Below, piece by piece: positions 1 to 8,468 of a stretch of 64,000 nucleotides of DNA (position 1 is the first letter of the stretch; each line of letters starts with the position of its first letter). The notes beneath the pieces are model-generated. The model saw only the letters and a list, made by a program, of their open reading frames with translations, was not told the origin of the DNA and made no database searches. This stretch comes from JAHEME01 sp034435035. Lineage in GTDB: Bacteria; Chloroflexota; Anaerolineae; Aggregatilineales; UBA3940. The stretch lies in contig DAOTXW010000068.1 in the NCBI GenBank assembly GCA_034435035.1, positions 62,001 to 126,000 on the forward strand, written 5' to 3'. Position numbers and translations under genes: made by a program.

Positions 1-1
1 C

Positions 2-382
2 ATGCTGAGCCTTCTGGTCATGCTTGAAGATGGGAGTGTAACCCCGTTGAACGGCGGGCTTGGCATCATAAGCCAGATCTGCGCATATCTGGCCCCCGCG
101 CTCACTCTGGGGTACTTTCTTGGTCGCAATCGCTTTGAAGATCTGCCCGCTTATTTCATGCCCGCAGGTCTGGCGCTCGCAGCCGGCGAGTGTGGACTCA
201 TGCTGTATGCGGGGCATGAACTGAACAGCACCCGGCTGAGTATTTCCCAGGACGGCTTCAGCCCCTGGCCCGGACTGATCTTCAGCCTGGCGCTCCTCGT
301 GATCACTTATGCGGCGGTCTTTGGGCTGCTCCGACGCCACAACGCGCTAACCCGGGCGCGCCTGAGGAGCAAGGACTCATGA
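2..382 (+). CDS. Small integral membrane protein, possibly truncated at the left edge
   Basis: The frame starts with an ATG at the second base of the window, so the true start may lie outside it and no ribosome site can be judged. The 126 residues form about three hydrophobic segments, near residues 20-40, 48-70 and 90-112, and end in a basic tail rich in Arg and Lys. No family motif is recognised. The stop overlaps the next start in an ATGA junction, so the two genes are probably co-translated. The partner is a membrane-anchored protein, which suggests a shared envelope role; this is inference. Confidence 0.6.
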   Translation: MLSLLVMLEDGSVTPLNGGLGIISQICAYLAPALTLGYFLGRNRFEDLPAYFMPAGLALAAGECGLMLYAGHELNSTRLSISQDGFSPWPGLIFSLALLVITYAAVFGLLRRHNALTRARLRSKDS

Positions 383-990
383 CCACCGCCCCGAATTGGC
401 AGGAACAGCTCGAAGAAGCTGGCTCCGATCTGACGCGGAATGACCGTTTTTCATCCCTGCTCGTGATGGCTTTAGCCACGATCGGGATTGTCTCAGGTCT
501 GCTGTTGCGCCAGACCACGCTGTTCAGCACCTGGCGGTATGTGAATCGCGAGGCAGGTATTGAAGCATCCTACCCAGCTGGCTGGCTGGTCGATGAGCGA
601 GGCAGTTACATTGCGAGGCTGCGCGACGCCAGTGCGCGACCCTACAAGACGCAGTACCTGATCACAGTGGTGCCGGTGGGCTCACCCGCATCCGTACGCA
701 GTGCGCTGGACAGCCTGACCCTTCAGCGCTCCGTAGAGCTGCCCGCCTATCGGGTCCTGAGCGTCCAGGAACTCGTGCTTGCAGACCGCTCCGTCACACA
801 GATGGAGTTCGCCTTCGTCGACACGGACCCCAACCCCTTCATCCAGCGGCTGCCCATTGTTGTACGGGGGTTGGATCGTGTGGTGCTTGACGGAGGCCGG
901 GCGATCGTGGTCACCTATCTGGCGGCTGAGGCCAGTTTTGCGGAGAATCTTCCCGACTTTGAGCGCTTCTTTGCTTCCTTCCAGTACTAG
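379..990 (+). CDS. Membrane-anchored protein with an extracellular PsbP/DcrB-like domain
   Basis: The 203-residue product has a soluble N-terminus of about 26 residues, one membrane segment near residues 27-45, and an outer domain of about 150 residues. That domain starts with a pattern typical of the PsbP/DcrB-like fold: an aromatic and Ala-Ser-Tyr-Pro-Ala-Gly-Trp stretch, alternating strands and a final Phe-rich helix. This family binds no single known ligand, so the function is unknown. The start overlaps the previous stop by four bases (ATGA). The protease gene begins shortly downstream on the same strand, which suggests a three-gene envelope operon. Confidence 0.65.
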   Translation: MTTAPNWQEQLEEAGSDLTRNDRFSSLLVMALATIGIVSGLLLRQTTLFSTWRYVNREAGIEASYPAGWLVDERGSYIARLRDASARPYKTQYLITVVPVGSPASVRSALDSLTLQRSVELPAYRVLSVQELVLADRSVTQMEFAFVDTDPNPFIQRLPIVVRGLDRVVLDGGRAIVVTYLAAEASFAENLPDFERFFASFQY

Positions 991-1033
991 CCGGCAGGGC
1001 GACACCCTCCCGGCTCAACCGGTGCATCCTCCA

Positions 1034-3268
1034 GTGAGAGGCCGGATGCTGGCCGTGCTGGTCAGCCTTCTGGCTGGCTTACTCACGACGGGGCAGGCTC
1101 CAGCGCAAACCGGGGTAGAAGACCTGACGGCCCGTCTGGAACGCGCCACCGTGTTCCTGATGCAAACGTATACGGAGGGTGGCACTCAGATTCGCTCCTG
1201 CGTGGGTACAGGAACCCTGATCAGTGCCGATGGGCTGATCCTCACCAATGCGCATCTGGCGCTGCCCATCGGGGCCTGCCGGGGCGATAGCCTCGTAGTG
1301 GCTCTTCCAGTACGTCTCAATGAGCCCCCGATCCCTATCTACCTCGCCCGGGTAGTCCAGGCTGACCTGTATCGGGATGTGGCCGTCCTGCAGATCACAA
1401 GCGCTCTGGACGGCAGCCGCGTGGAACCATCCCTGCTCAATCTCCCGTTTGTGCAGATTGGCGATCCATCCACTATCCTGCCCGGCAATACGTTGACCTT
1501 AGTGGGATACCCGGATGCCGGGGGAGCCAGTATCGCTGCCATCAGCGGGATGGTCACGGGGATCACCGCCGAGCGCGGCGGGGGCCGGGCTTCCTGGTTT
1601 CGCACCGATGCCGATCTGGGCGGGACAATGAGCGGGGGCGGGGCCTACGACCCATCAGGGTTCCTTGTCGGCATTCCCACAAGCTCACCGGGAACAGATG
1701 GCAGCGCTGCCGGGCCCACCTGCCTCAGCATACAGGATAGCAATGGCGATCTTGAGATTGATGCGCTGGATCCCTGCGTACCGATCGGAGCGCCCATCAC
1801 CCAGATCCGCCCGGTCAGCTTCGCCGCCCCGCTAATTGAGGCGGCTCGCAGTGGGTTTCGCCTCGCTCATCGCTCCCCCCTGATACAATCTATACCCGCG
1901 GCCCAGCCCACTATTAGCCGGCTGTTCTTCTCGACAGGTATTACAGAGGCATGGCTGCCCTCGCAGATCATCAGCGCAGCACCAACAGGAACAAGCAGTC
2001 TGTATGTGTTCTTCGACTACGCCGAGATGCGGCCTGGCACTCCCTATGAGCTTGTGGTCACCAACAATGGCCTGAAGATGCCCCAGTTTAGCCTGGGCCC
2101 ACTGGCCTGGAGCGGCGACCGCAGCGGGACATGGTACATAGGGACGGAGAATCTCACCTGGCCAGACGGAAACTATGAGTTTACCGTGCTGATCAATGGG
2201 GAGCCTGCAGCAACCGGGGCGATTGTCATTGGGGGCGCACCGGCCGAGCCCACCTTTAGCAACCTTCGCTTTGGCATCCCGGATGCAGCAGGTGGATTTG
2301 CCGCCAGCGGCACGCTGCTGCCCACGCAGATAACCCAGATCGATGCCCAGTTCGACTATTCGGGACTCAGCCCCGGTCAGCTTTGGACAGAGATCTGGTA
2401 TCTGGACGGCAGTGAGGTATCGCGTGCCGAACGCACCTGGGATCTGGAAGCGGCGGGGCAGACCCGGGTAAGCGCCATCAACTATTCGGGGCTGCCCCTG
2501 GGAACATATCGATTGGATCTGTTAATTGGTAACAGGCTGGCAGCTACCGGGGATGTAACCCTGGCCGGGAATACAGGCGCCCAGTCGCTTCCTGCCGTTT
2601 TCTCGAATGCGCGGGTGACCAGTGGAATCTCCCGCGACGGCCTTCCCGATGGGCAGGCGGGGCCGACACTACCGCTTGGCACCCGCACGCTTTATACGTT
2701 CGTCGACTTCGACCTTATGCCAGCCGATCTGCTCTGGACATATCGCTGGTACCTGGACGGTCGGTTGGTTGCCAGCAGCACACAGCCATGGGGTGCGGGC
2801 AGTGTCGGGGAAGATTTCTGGGTCAGCCTGGTCAGCGATAGCCCACTGCCGGAGGGCAGTTATGCAGTGGAGGTGCTTGTCGAGGATCTACCCATGTTCT
2901 CGGTCAACGTGTCGATCGGCAGCGGCACTCAGCCCATCACGGGCATTGAGGTTGCGGGCGACGAGGTGTTGATCAGCGGCACCGTACTGGACGCGATGAC
3001 CGCAAAAGGCATTCCTGGCGCCCTGGTCATCGTGCTGGATGTCACACTCGAATCGCCGCAGTTCACCTGGAATGAGGCCGAGATCCACACGCAGGCAATC
3101 ACGGACGAACGAGGCCGCTTCACACTCCCGCGCGGCCTGCCGCGTGGTAACTTCTATACCGTGTTCGTCTTTGCTGATGGCTACATCACTGTGTTGGAAG
3201 ACAATTTCGTCATCCTGCGCAACCAGCCATCCCCGGCGGATATCACCATCGAAATGGCCAGACCCTGA
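1034..3268 (+). CDS. Secreted trypsin-fold serine protease with three Ig-like repeats and a carboxypeptidase-regulatory-like domain
   Basis: A signal peptide comes first: basic Arg residues, a Leu/Ala core and an APAQ cleavage-like site. The protease domain follows, with His in TNAH near residue 74, Asp in YRDVAVL, and Ser in TMSGGGA near residue 200. The usual GNSGGP motif is therefore altered but the nucleophile remains. Residues of about 310-640 form three repeats of about 100 residues sharing Phe-Asp-Tyr, Trp-Tyr-x-Asp-Gly and Pro-x-Gly-x-Tyr positions. The last 95 residues look like a carboxypeptidase-regulatory domain (ISGTV start, DERGRF core). GTG 1034 was chosen because it adds two Arg to the signal peptide; ATG 1046 has a better GAGAGG ribosome site. 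Substrate unknown. Confidence 0.8.
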   Translation: MRGRMLAVLVSLLAGLLTTGQAPAQTGVEDLTARLERATVFLMQTYTEGGTQIRSCVGTGTLISADGLILTNAHLALPIGACRGDSLVVALPVRLNEPPIPIYLARVVQADLYRDVAVLQITSALDGSRVEPSLLNLPFVQIGDPSTILPGNTLTLVGYPDAGGASIAAISGMVTGITAERGGGRASWFRTDADLGGTMSGGGAYDPSGFLVGIPTSSPGTDGSAAGPTCLSIQDSNGDLEIDALDPCVPIGAPITQIRPVSFAAPLIEAARSGFRLAHRSPLIQSIPAAQPTISRLFFSTGITEAWLPSQIISAAPTGTSSLYVFFDYAEMRPGTPYELVVTNNGLKMPQFSLGPLAWSGDRSGTWYIGTENLTWPDGNYEFTVLINGEPAATGAIVIGGAPAEPTFSNLRFGIPDAAGGFAASGTLLPTQITQIDAQFDYSGLSPGQLWTEIWYLDGSEVSRAERTWDLEAAGQTRVSAINYSGLPLGTYRLDLLIGNRLAATGDVTLAGNTGAQSLPAVFSNARVTSGISRDGLPDGQAGPTLPLGTRTLYTFVDFDLMPADLLWTYRWYLDGRLVASSTQPWGAGSVGEDFWVSLVSDSPLPEGSYAVEVLVEDLPMFSVNVSIGSGTQPITGIEVAGDEVLISGTVLDAMTAKGIPGALVIVLDVTLESPQFTWNEAEIHTQAITDERGRFTLPRGLPRGNFYTVFVFADGYITVLEDNFVILRNQPSPADITIEMARP

Positions 3269-3274
3269 TACTGG

Positions 3275-4216
3275 CTACCCCAACCAGTTCTGGATAGCCT
3301 CCAGCACTTCCCGGGCGCCGGACTGCTCCAGGTCAAACCACCGGATGCCAGGATCGCCGGGCCGGAACCAGGTATACTGGTGACGGATGAAACGCCGCGT
3401 CGCTTGCCTGATGAGGGCAGTCGCTGTATCAAGGTCAATCTCGCCCTCCAGGTAGGCGGAGATCTGCGGATAGCCAAGACTGCTCATTGAAGGCAGTGCT
3501 GGGCCGTAACCGGCACGTCTCAACCTGCGCACCTCTTCCACCATGCCCGCCTCGAGCATCGCCTCCAGACGGCTGTCAACGCGCCGATACAGAATATGGC
3601 GCGGGCGGGTCAGTCCGATCTGCAGCACACGATAGGGTGGAGGCTGTCGGGTCTGCAGGCGGGAGATCTGCGTACCAGTTAGAAGGTGAACTTCCAGGGC
3701 CCGCACCACACGGCGCACATTTCGGGGGTCGATGCGTTCGGCACCGACCGGATCCTGCGCGGACAGCCAGCCATGAAGCGCACCGGCTCCGTACACTTCA
3801 CTGAAGCCCTCGAGGTCCGCCCGCATGTCATGCTGCGGTGGGATCGGGGGGATGCTCCAGCCCTGCACCACGGCCCGGATGTACTGACCGGTGCCGCCAA
3901 CAAGAAACGGCAACTTCCGCAAGCGATGAACCTCGTCGATCGCCCGGCAGGCCATTTCCTTGAACTCCGCCACCGTCAGCACCTGATCGGGCTCCAGGAT
4001 GTCAACCAGATGATGGCGTACGCGGCTGAGCTCACCCGCAGTAGGTTTGGCTGTGCCAATATCCATGTAGCGGTAGATCTGCCGGGAATCAGCAGAGACA
4101 ATCTCGCCTCCCAGCGAGCTCGCCACCTCCACCGCCAAGGCCGTCTTGCCGACGCCGGTGGGGCCGACAATGACCACCAGCGGAGGATAACCATCATCGA
4201 TCATCCCGGACTGCAT
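3275..4216 (-). CDS. miaA: tRNA dimethylallyltransferase (tRNA A37 isopentenylation)
   Basis: MiaA transfers the dimethylallyl group of DMAPP to N6 of A37 in tRNAs reading UNN codons. The 313-residue length is typical. The P-loop GPTGVGKTALA is near residue 17, followed by SADSRQIYRYMDIGTAKP, a DILEP motif, and the VGGTGQYIRA motif of the substrate channel. The C-terminus carries the RRFIRHQYTWFR segment common in the family. The gene overlaps the end of yraN by 23 bases (11 if the second Met at 4204 is the start), so the two are likely co-transcribed. Its DMAPP could come from the mevalonate operon at 10.5-14.2 kb. Confidence 0.95.
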   Translation of the reverse strand: MQSGMIDDGYPPLVVIVGPTGVGKTALAVEVASSLGGEIVSADSRQIYRYMDIGTAKPTAGELSRVRHHLVDILEPDQVLTVAEFKEMACRAIDEVHRLRKLPFLVGGTGQYIRAVVQGWSIPPIPPQHDMRADLEGFSEVYGAGALHGWLSAQDPVGAERIDPRNVRRVVRALEVHLLTGTQISRLQTRQPPPYRVLQIGLTRPRHILYRRVDSRLEAMLEAGMVEEVRRLRRAGYGPALPSMSSLGYPQISAYLEGEIDLDTATALIRQATRRFIRHQYTWFRPGDPGIRWFDLEQSGAREVLEAIQNWLG

Positions 4217-4562
4217 CCCGATACAAGTTCAGCCGGCGAACCAGCCCGGATTCCGCCATCTCCAGCGCCACCACATCAATCCGCCAGCCTGCGCCCTCAA
4301 TCCCGCGAGCTTCCAGGTAAGCCTGAGCTGACAGCCACAGACGGCGCCGCTTCGCGGGCGTCACCGATTCTTCCGCCGACACCTGCCCCCGCGACCGGCG
4401 CAGCCGAACTTCCACGAAGACCCACTCCCCTCGTTCCTGTGCAACCATGTCGATCTCGCCCTGAGCGCAGCGCCAGTTGCGCTCGATCACGGAATACCCG
4501 TGTGCGGTGAGGGCCTGAGCCGCCAGGTCCTCACCGCGAGAGCCCCGCTCCGCCGGGGTCAT
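4194..4562 (-). CDS. YraN (UPF0102) family endonuclease-like protein
   Basis: The product has the restriction-endonuclease-like core of the UPF0102 family: GSRGEDLAAQAL, then GYSVIERNWR, GEIDMVA and VFVEVRLR, which contain the Glu, Asp and Glu positions of the fold. The family has a proposed but weakly proven nuclease role in DNA processing. ATG 4562 was chosen because it places the GEDLAA motif near residue 10 as in relatives; a TTG at 4601 would add 13 unconserved residues. The gene lies upstream of and overlaps miaA. Length of about 122 residues is normal. Confidence 0.85.
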   Translation of the reverse strand: MTPAERGSRGEDLAAQALTAHGYSVIERNWRCAQGEIDMVAQERGEWVFVEVRLRRSRGQVSAEESVTPAKRRRLWLSAQAYLEARGIEGAGWRIDVVALEMAESGLVRRLNLYRDAVRDDR

Positions 4563-4602
4563 CTCAGGCACCAACGGGGTTGAAGGATCGCCGTCAGTCA
4601 AA

Positions 4603-4632
4603 TTGCCGGGTGCTCATGAACTATGCTAGAAT
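4603..4632 (+). promoter_or_regulatory. Candidate sigma-70 promoter for the cyclic-nucleotide-binding protein gene
   Basis: TTGCCG at 4603-4608, an 18-base spacer, and TAGAAT at 4627-4632. The -10 is preceded by TGC, giving an extended -10. It lies 46 bases upstream of the start codon in the short gap with yraN. Confidence 0.5.
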
Positions 4633-4677
4633 GCAGGTGAAGCCACGCACGTTTATGATAGCACAGGGTCACGAGCA

Positions 4678-5184
4678 ATGTACGATCAGCTGTCGATCCC
4701 ACACGTGCTCAAGCAGGCTGACATCTTCGCAGGGTTGTCCGACGATCACCTTGAGATGATCGCCTCGCTTTGCTATATGGCCCAATTCAATGCGGGCGAT
4801 ATAGTCTTTGAACAGAACTCGGATGGCAGCGAGCTGTACGTGATCGCTGATGGCGAGATTGACATCCAGATTGACCCGGGGCTGCTGCCTGAGCACGATG
4901 AGAGAGGTCCGGTTACCATTGCGACCTTCAGGCGCGGTCAGTCCTTCGGCGAGATGGCGCTGGTCGACTCCAATCTGCGGTCGGCATCCGCGTCCTGCGC
5001 ACAGAATGAGACCTGGGCGGTGGTAATCCCCCGTGAGGCCCTCATGAATCTCTGCTATGAGCAGCCCGGCCTTGGCTTTCATCTGATGCGCAACCTGGCG
5101 ATCGATATGGCAGCCAAGATCAGGGCCAGCGGCCTGCAAATGCGTGAATGGCTCACATGGTCACGGGCAGGCGGCGTCCCATAG
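4678..5184 (+). CDS. Stand-alone cyclic nucleotide-binding domain protein
   Basis: The 168 residues form one cyclic-nucleotide-monophosphate-binding beta-roll: IFAGLSDDHLEMIA at the start, GDIVFEQNSDGSELYVIADGEI, then the phosphate cassette FGEMAL followed by LRSASA. The Arg that contacts the cyclic phosphate in this family is present. No helix-turn-helix follows, so this is not a Crp-type DNA-binding regulator. It probably acts through protein partners; none is encoded next to it. It has its own candidate promoter. Binding of cAMP or cGMP is an inference from the motif. Confidence 0.85.
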   Translation: MYDQLSIPHVLKQADIFAGLSDDHLEMIASLCYMAQFNAGDIVFEQNSDGSELYVIADGEIDIQIDPGLLPEHDERGPVTIATFRRGQSFGEMALVDSNLRSASASCAQNETWAVVIPREALMNLCYEQPGLGFHLMRNLAIDMAAKIRASGLQMREWLTWSRAGGVP

Positions 5185-5266
5185 CCCAGGCACAACCTGA
5201 CACGGGCGCACAGACTGGCCAGGTCGGTTCCCTCTCAATTTCCCATCTCTACGAACGGATTGTCCA

Positions 5267-6475
5267 ATGCGCTGCGAATTGGTATCAATTGGCACCGAAC
5301 TGCTGCTTGGCGCGATAACAGATACGAACGCCACTTACATCGCCCAGCAGCTGCAATCTATTGGCCTTGACCTGATCTACAAGACCACAGTCGGCGACAA
5401 TGAGCAGCGAATCGCTGCGGTCATCGATGCAGCCCTGGACCGCGTAGATATCGTCATCACGACTGGCGGCTTGGGCCCTACGGTGGACGACGTTACCCGG
5501 GAAGCGATCGCCCGCGCAACCGGACGCCCTCTGGAACTGCGGCAGGAGATGCTGGATCAGATTGCTGAGCGTTTTCGCCGCTTCGGTGTCCGCATGAGCG
5601 AGAATAATCGCCGGCAGGCCATGATGCCGCAGGGCGCCCTCGCAATCGAGAATCCGGTAGGCACGGCCCCGATCTTCATCCTGGAGACGGAGCGCGGGGT
5701 GATCATGACCCTGCCCGGAGTCCCTCGTGAGATGAAGCATCTGATGGAGCACGCGCTTCTGCCATGGTTAAAGGACTATCTAGGCGCCCCGGCCGTGATC
5801 ACCAGCCGCATCCTACGGACCGCAGGCATCGGCGAGAGCCAGGTGGATGCGCGCATCGCCGATCTGATGACCGCGGCCAATCCGACCGTCGGGCTGGCAG
5901 CGCACGCCGGCCAGACGGATATCCGGATCACAGCCAAGGCATCTTCTCAGGCAGCGGCTGAAGCGCTCATGGCGCCTGTTGAGGAAGAGATCCGGCGCCG
6001 GCTCGGAACCTGGATTTACGGGTCCGGTGACCGATCCATCGAGTCCACGCTGCTGGAGTTTCTTACAGAGCGTGGCGCCAGCCTGGCATTTGTCGAGGCG
6101 GGCACCGGGGAACTACTTCGTGAGCGGCTCTTGTCCGCTGCCTCTGATCAGCAGTCCAAGCTTCTCTACCCGGTCGATGTCGTCGATATCCCGGGCCATG
6201 CGGAGGATGAGCGTGAGGGAACTGCACATCGCCTGGCGGCGCATGTGCGCACGGAGCAGGGTGCTACTTATGGGCTTAGCATTCTGATCTACGGTGAGGG
6301 AGGACTTCCCGGGGGGGGGCCGGGCACGTCGATGTCGGTGGTCTCATCCAGTGGGTCCCGCAGCCGGCAGTTCGGTTGGGGGCGCGATCGGACCGACAGC
6401 CCGATCTGGGCTACAACCCATGCGATGGCGCTCCTGCTGCGCCTGATCCAGGGTGCTGAGGAGCCACAGCCCTGA
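5267..6475 (+). CDS. cinA: CinA-family protein with an apparently inactive C-terminal deamidase domain
   Basis: Residues 1-170 are the MoeA/MoaB-like CinA domain: SIGTELLLGAITDTNA, TTGGLGPTVDDVTREA and the PGVPREMKHL motif. In relatives this part hydrolyses ADP-ribose or binds pyrophosphate compounds. The C-terminal domain (about 255-402) corresponds to PncC nicotinamide mononucleotide deamidase, but the catalytic ESCTGG is EAGTGE (residues 277-282), so the nucleophile Ser is Ala. The end still aligns with the family (GWGRDRTDSP, then a Leu-rich helix), so no frameshift is evident, although a run of nine G at 6311-6319 is an error-prone spot. Length of 402 residues is normal. Confidence 0.88.
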   Translation: MRCELVSIGTELLLGAITDTNATYIAQQLQSIGLDLIYKTTVGDNEQRIAAVIDAALDRVDIVITTGGLGPTVDDVTREAIARATGRPLELRQEMLDQIAERFRRFGVRMSENNRRQAMMPQGALAIENPVGTAPIFILETERGVIMTLPGVPREMKHLMEHALLPWLKDYLGAPAVITSRILRTAGIGESQVDARIADLMTAANPTVGLAAHAGQTDIRITAKASSQAAAEALMAPVEEEIRRRLGTWIYGSGDRSIESTLLEFLTERGASLAFVEAGTGELLRERLLSAASDQQSKLLYPVDVVDIPGHAEDEREGTAHRLAAHVRTEQGATYGLSILIYGEGGLPGGGPGTSMSVVSSSGSRSRQFGWGRDRTDSPIWATTHAMALLLRLIQGAEEPQP

Positions 6476-6509
6476 CGCAATCCGGGCGGGCTGGCTGACA
6501 GAAAAACGA

Positions 6510-8315
6510 TCATTCGTCGCCAAGCCGCAGTACGGCCATGAAGGCCTCCTGCGGAATCTCAACCTGGCCCACCATCTTCATGCGTTTCTTGCCCTTCTTC
6601 TGCTTCTCCAGCAGCTTCTTTTTGCGCGTGATGTCGCCACCGTAACACTTGGCCAGCACATCCTTGCGCAACGCCTTGACATTGGCCCGGCTGATCACGC
6701 GTTTGCCCACCGCAGCCTGAATGGGTACCACAAACAGTTGAGGAGGGATCAGATCCTTGAGTTTGCTGATCAGCGCCTGTCCCTTATGGTAGGCACTTTC
6801 ACGATGGACAATCATCGCCAGCGCGTCTACAGGCTCACCATTCACCAGAACCTCGAGCTTGACCAGGTCGCCGCTGCGGTAGCCCTGCAGATGATAGTCC
6901 AGTGACGCATAGCCCCTGGTGATGGATTTCAGGCGGTCGTAGAAATCTACGATCAGCTCGGCCAGTGGAATGTCGTAGTTCAGCATCACCCGCTGCTTGT
7001 CCAGATATTCTGTCGCAATGTACTCTCCGCGCTTACGGGTCACCAAGTCCATAATCGGCCCGATGAACTCGGTAGGTGTATAGACCTGAATGCGCACCCA
7101 GGGTTCCTGCACATCGGAGATCTCGCTTTCATCTGGCAGATCGGCCGGGCTGTCCACAACAATCTGTTCGCCGGTGTTGCGCCTGACGGCCAGGTACTCA
7201 ACGCTGGGGGCGGTGGCGATCAGGTCGAGATCATATTCTCGTTCCAACCGCTCCTGAACGATCTCCATGTGGAACAACCCCAGAAAGCCACAGCGGAACC
7301 CGAAATTGAGCGCCTGCGAAGTTTCTGGCTCAAATGTCAGCGATGCGTCATTCAACTGCAGCTTCTCCAGCGCATCCCGCAGCAGAGGGTAGTCTTCCCC
7401 CTCAACAGGATAGAAGCCGGCAAATACCATTGGCTTAGCGGCCTGATAGCCGGGCAGAGGCTCGGCAGCCGGCCGATCGCGCAGCGTCACCGTATCACCC
7501 ACCCGGGCTTCCCGGATCGTCTTAAGGCCTGTGGCGATATAGCCAACCTCACCAGCGACCAGTTCATCAGTGGGCTGCATTGTCGGCGCGAAGATCCCGA
7601 TCTCAACCGGCTCGATCAGCGCCCTGGTCGCCATCATCTGAAGCACATCACGTTTTCTGAGCGCGCCATCGACGATCCGGACGTATGCCACGACCCCCTT
7701 GTATGGATCATAGTGACTGTCAAAAATCAGCGCGCGAAGCGGAGCATCGCGCTGTCCGCGCGGTGGCGGCACACGCGCAATCACTGCCTCCAGGACATCG
7801 ACGATATGGGTGCCAGCCTTGGCGGAGATCTGGCAAACATCCGCTGCATCTACCCCCAGCAGAGACTCGATCTCCTCAGCGATCTCGTCCGGGCGTGCCG
7901 CGGGCAGATCGATCTTGTTAACCACCGGCACAATCTCAAGATCGGCATCCAGCGCAAGGAAGAGATTGGCCAGCGTCTGCGCCTCAATACCCTGAGTGGC
8001 ATCGACAACCAGGACGGCGCCCTCGCATGCCTGCAGAGCCCTCGACACTTCATACGAGAAGTCAACATGTCCCGGTGTATCAATCAGGTTAATCTCGTAG
8101 CGTTCTCCGTCCTGGGCTTCATAGGTCATGCGAACTGCGCTGGCTTTGATGGTAACTCCGCGCTCGCGCTCAAGATCCATCGAATCCAGCACTTGATTGG
8201 TCATATCCCGATCGGAGATGGTAGCGGTGAGCTCCAGCAGGCGATCCGCCAGCGTGCTCTTACCGTGATCGATGTGGGCGATAATACAGAAGTTCCGGAT
8301 GTGCGACAGATCCAT
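6510..8315 (-). CDS. lepA: Elongation factor 4, ribosome back-translocating GTPase
   Basis: LepA is a translational GTPase that acts on stalled or pre-translocation ribosomes. The GTPase motifs are G1 AHIDHGKST, G2 RERGVTIKA, G3 DTPGH and G4 NKID. Domains II, III and V and the LepA-specific C-terminal domain follow, ending with the family KCYGGDITRKKKLLEKQK motif. The ATG at 8315 gives MDLSHIRN, the usual start of about 600 residues; the frame stays open 29 codons upstream but those codons look non-coding. The gene is convergent with cinA. Confidence 0.97.
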   Translation of the reverse strand: MDLSHIRNFCIIAHIDHGKSTLADRLLELTATISDRDMTNQVLDSMDLERERGVTIKASAVRMTYEAQDGERYEINLIDTPGHVDFSYEVSRALQACEGAVLVVDATQGIEAQTLANLFLALDADLEIVPVVNKIDLPAARPDEIAEEIESLLGVDAADVCQISAKAGTHIVDVLEAVIARVPPPRGQRDAPLRALIFDSHYDPYKGVVAYVRIVDGALRKRDVLQMMATRALIEPVEIGIFAPTMQPTDELVAGEVGYIATGLKTIREARVGDTVTLRDRPAAEPLPGYQAAKPMVFAGFYPVEGEDYPLLRDALEKLQLNDASLTFEPETSQALNFGFRCGFLGLFHMEIVQERLEREYDLDLIATAPSVEYLAVRRNTGEQIVVDSPADLPDESEISDVQEPWVRIQVYTPTEFIGPIMDLVTRKRGEYIATEYLDKQRVMLNYDIPLAELIVDFYDRLKSITRGYASLDYHLQGYRSGDLVKLEVLVNGEPVDALAMIVHRESAYHKGQALISKLKDLIPPQLFVVPIQAAVGKRVISRANVKALRKDVLAKCYGGDITRKKKLLEKQKKGKKRMKMVGQVEIPQEAFMAVLRLGDE

Positions 8316-8364
8316 AGACACCCGTCCAGACACGATTGCCAAGACCCAACTCCAAACAGGCCCG

Positions 8365-8373
8365 ATTGTACCA
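8365..8373 (-). promoter_or_regulatory. Candidate extended -10 promoter of lepA
   Basis: On the minus strand the sequence TGG-TACAAT forms an extended -10 about 50 bases upstream of the lepA ATG. No good -35 hexamer is visible, which extended -10 promoters do not always need. Confidence 0.35.
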
Positions 8374-8468
8374 GCCCGGAGCCGATGCGCACACCCGCAC
8401 ACCTTGACTGCCGCTTCATCGGAGGCTACCCTTCATTGGGCACACGCACTGCATCGTGGGGGAAGCCG

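Noticed and set aside
3686..4510. 274-codon plus-strand open frame over miaA and yraN
   Set aside because: Antisense to two conserved genes with clear motifs.
6301..6330. Possible frameshift at the nine-G run in the CinA-like gene
   Set aside because: The residues after the run still match the family C-terminus and the gene has a normal length, so no frameshift is needed. Read-level checking is still sensible.
7269..8468. Long plus-strand open frame upstream of the secreted two-domain protein
   Set aside because: It is antisense to lepA, which is certain. The sequence is low in hydrophobic pattern and rich in His, Gln and Arg, typical of a shadow frame. The real gene starts at GTG 8469 with a good ribosome site.
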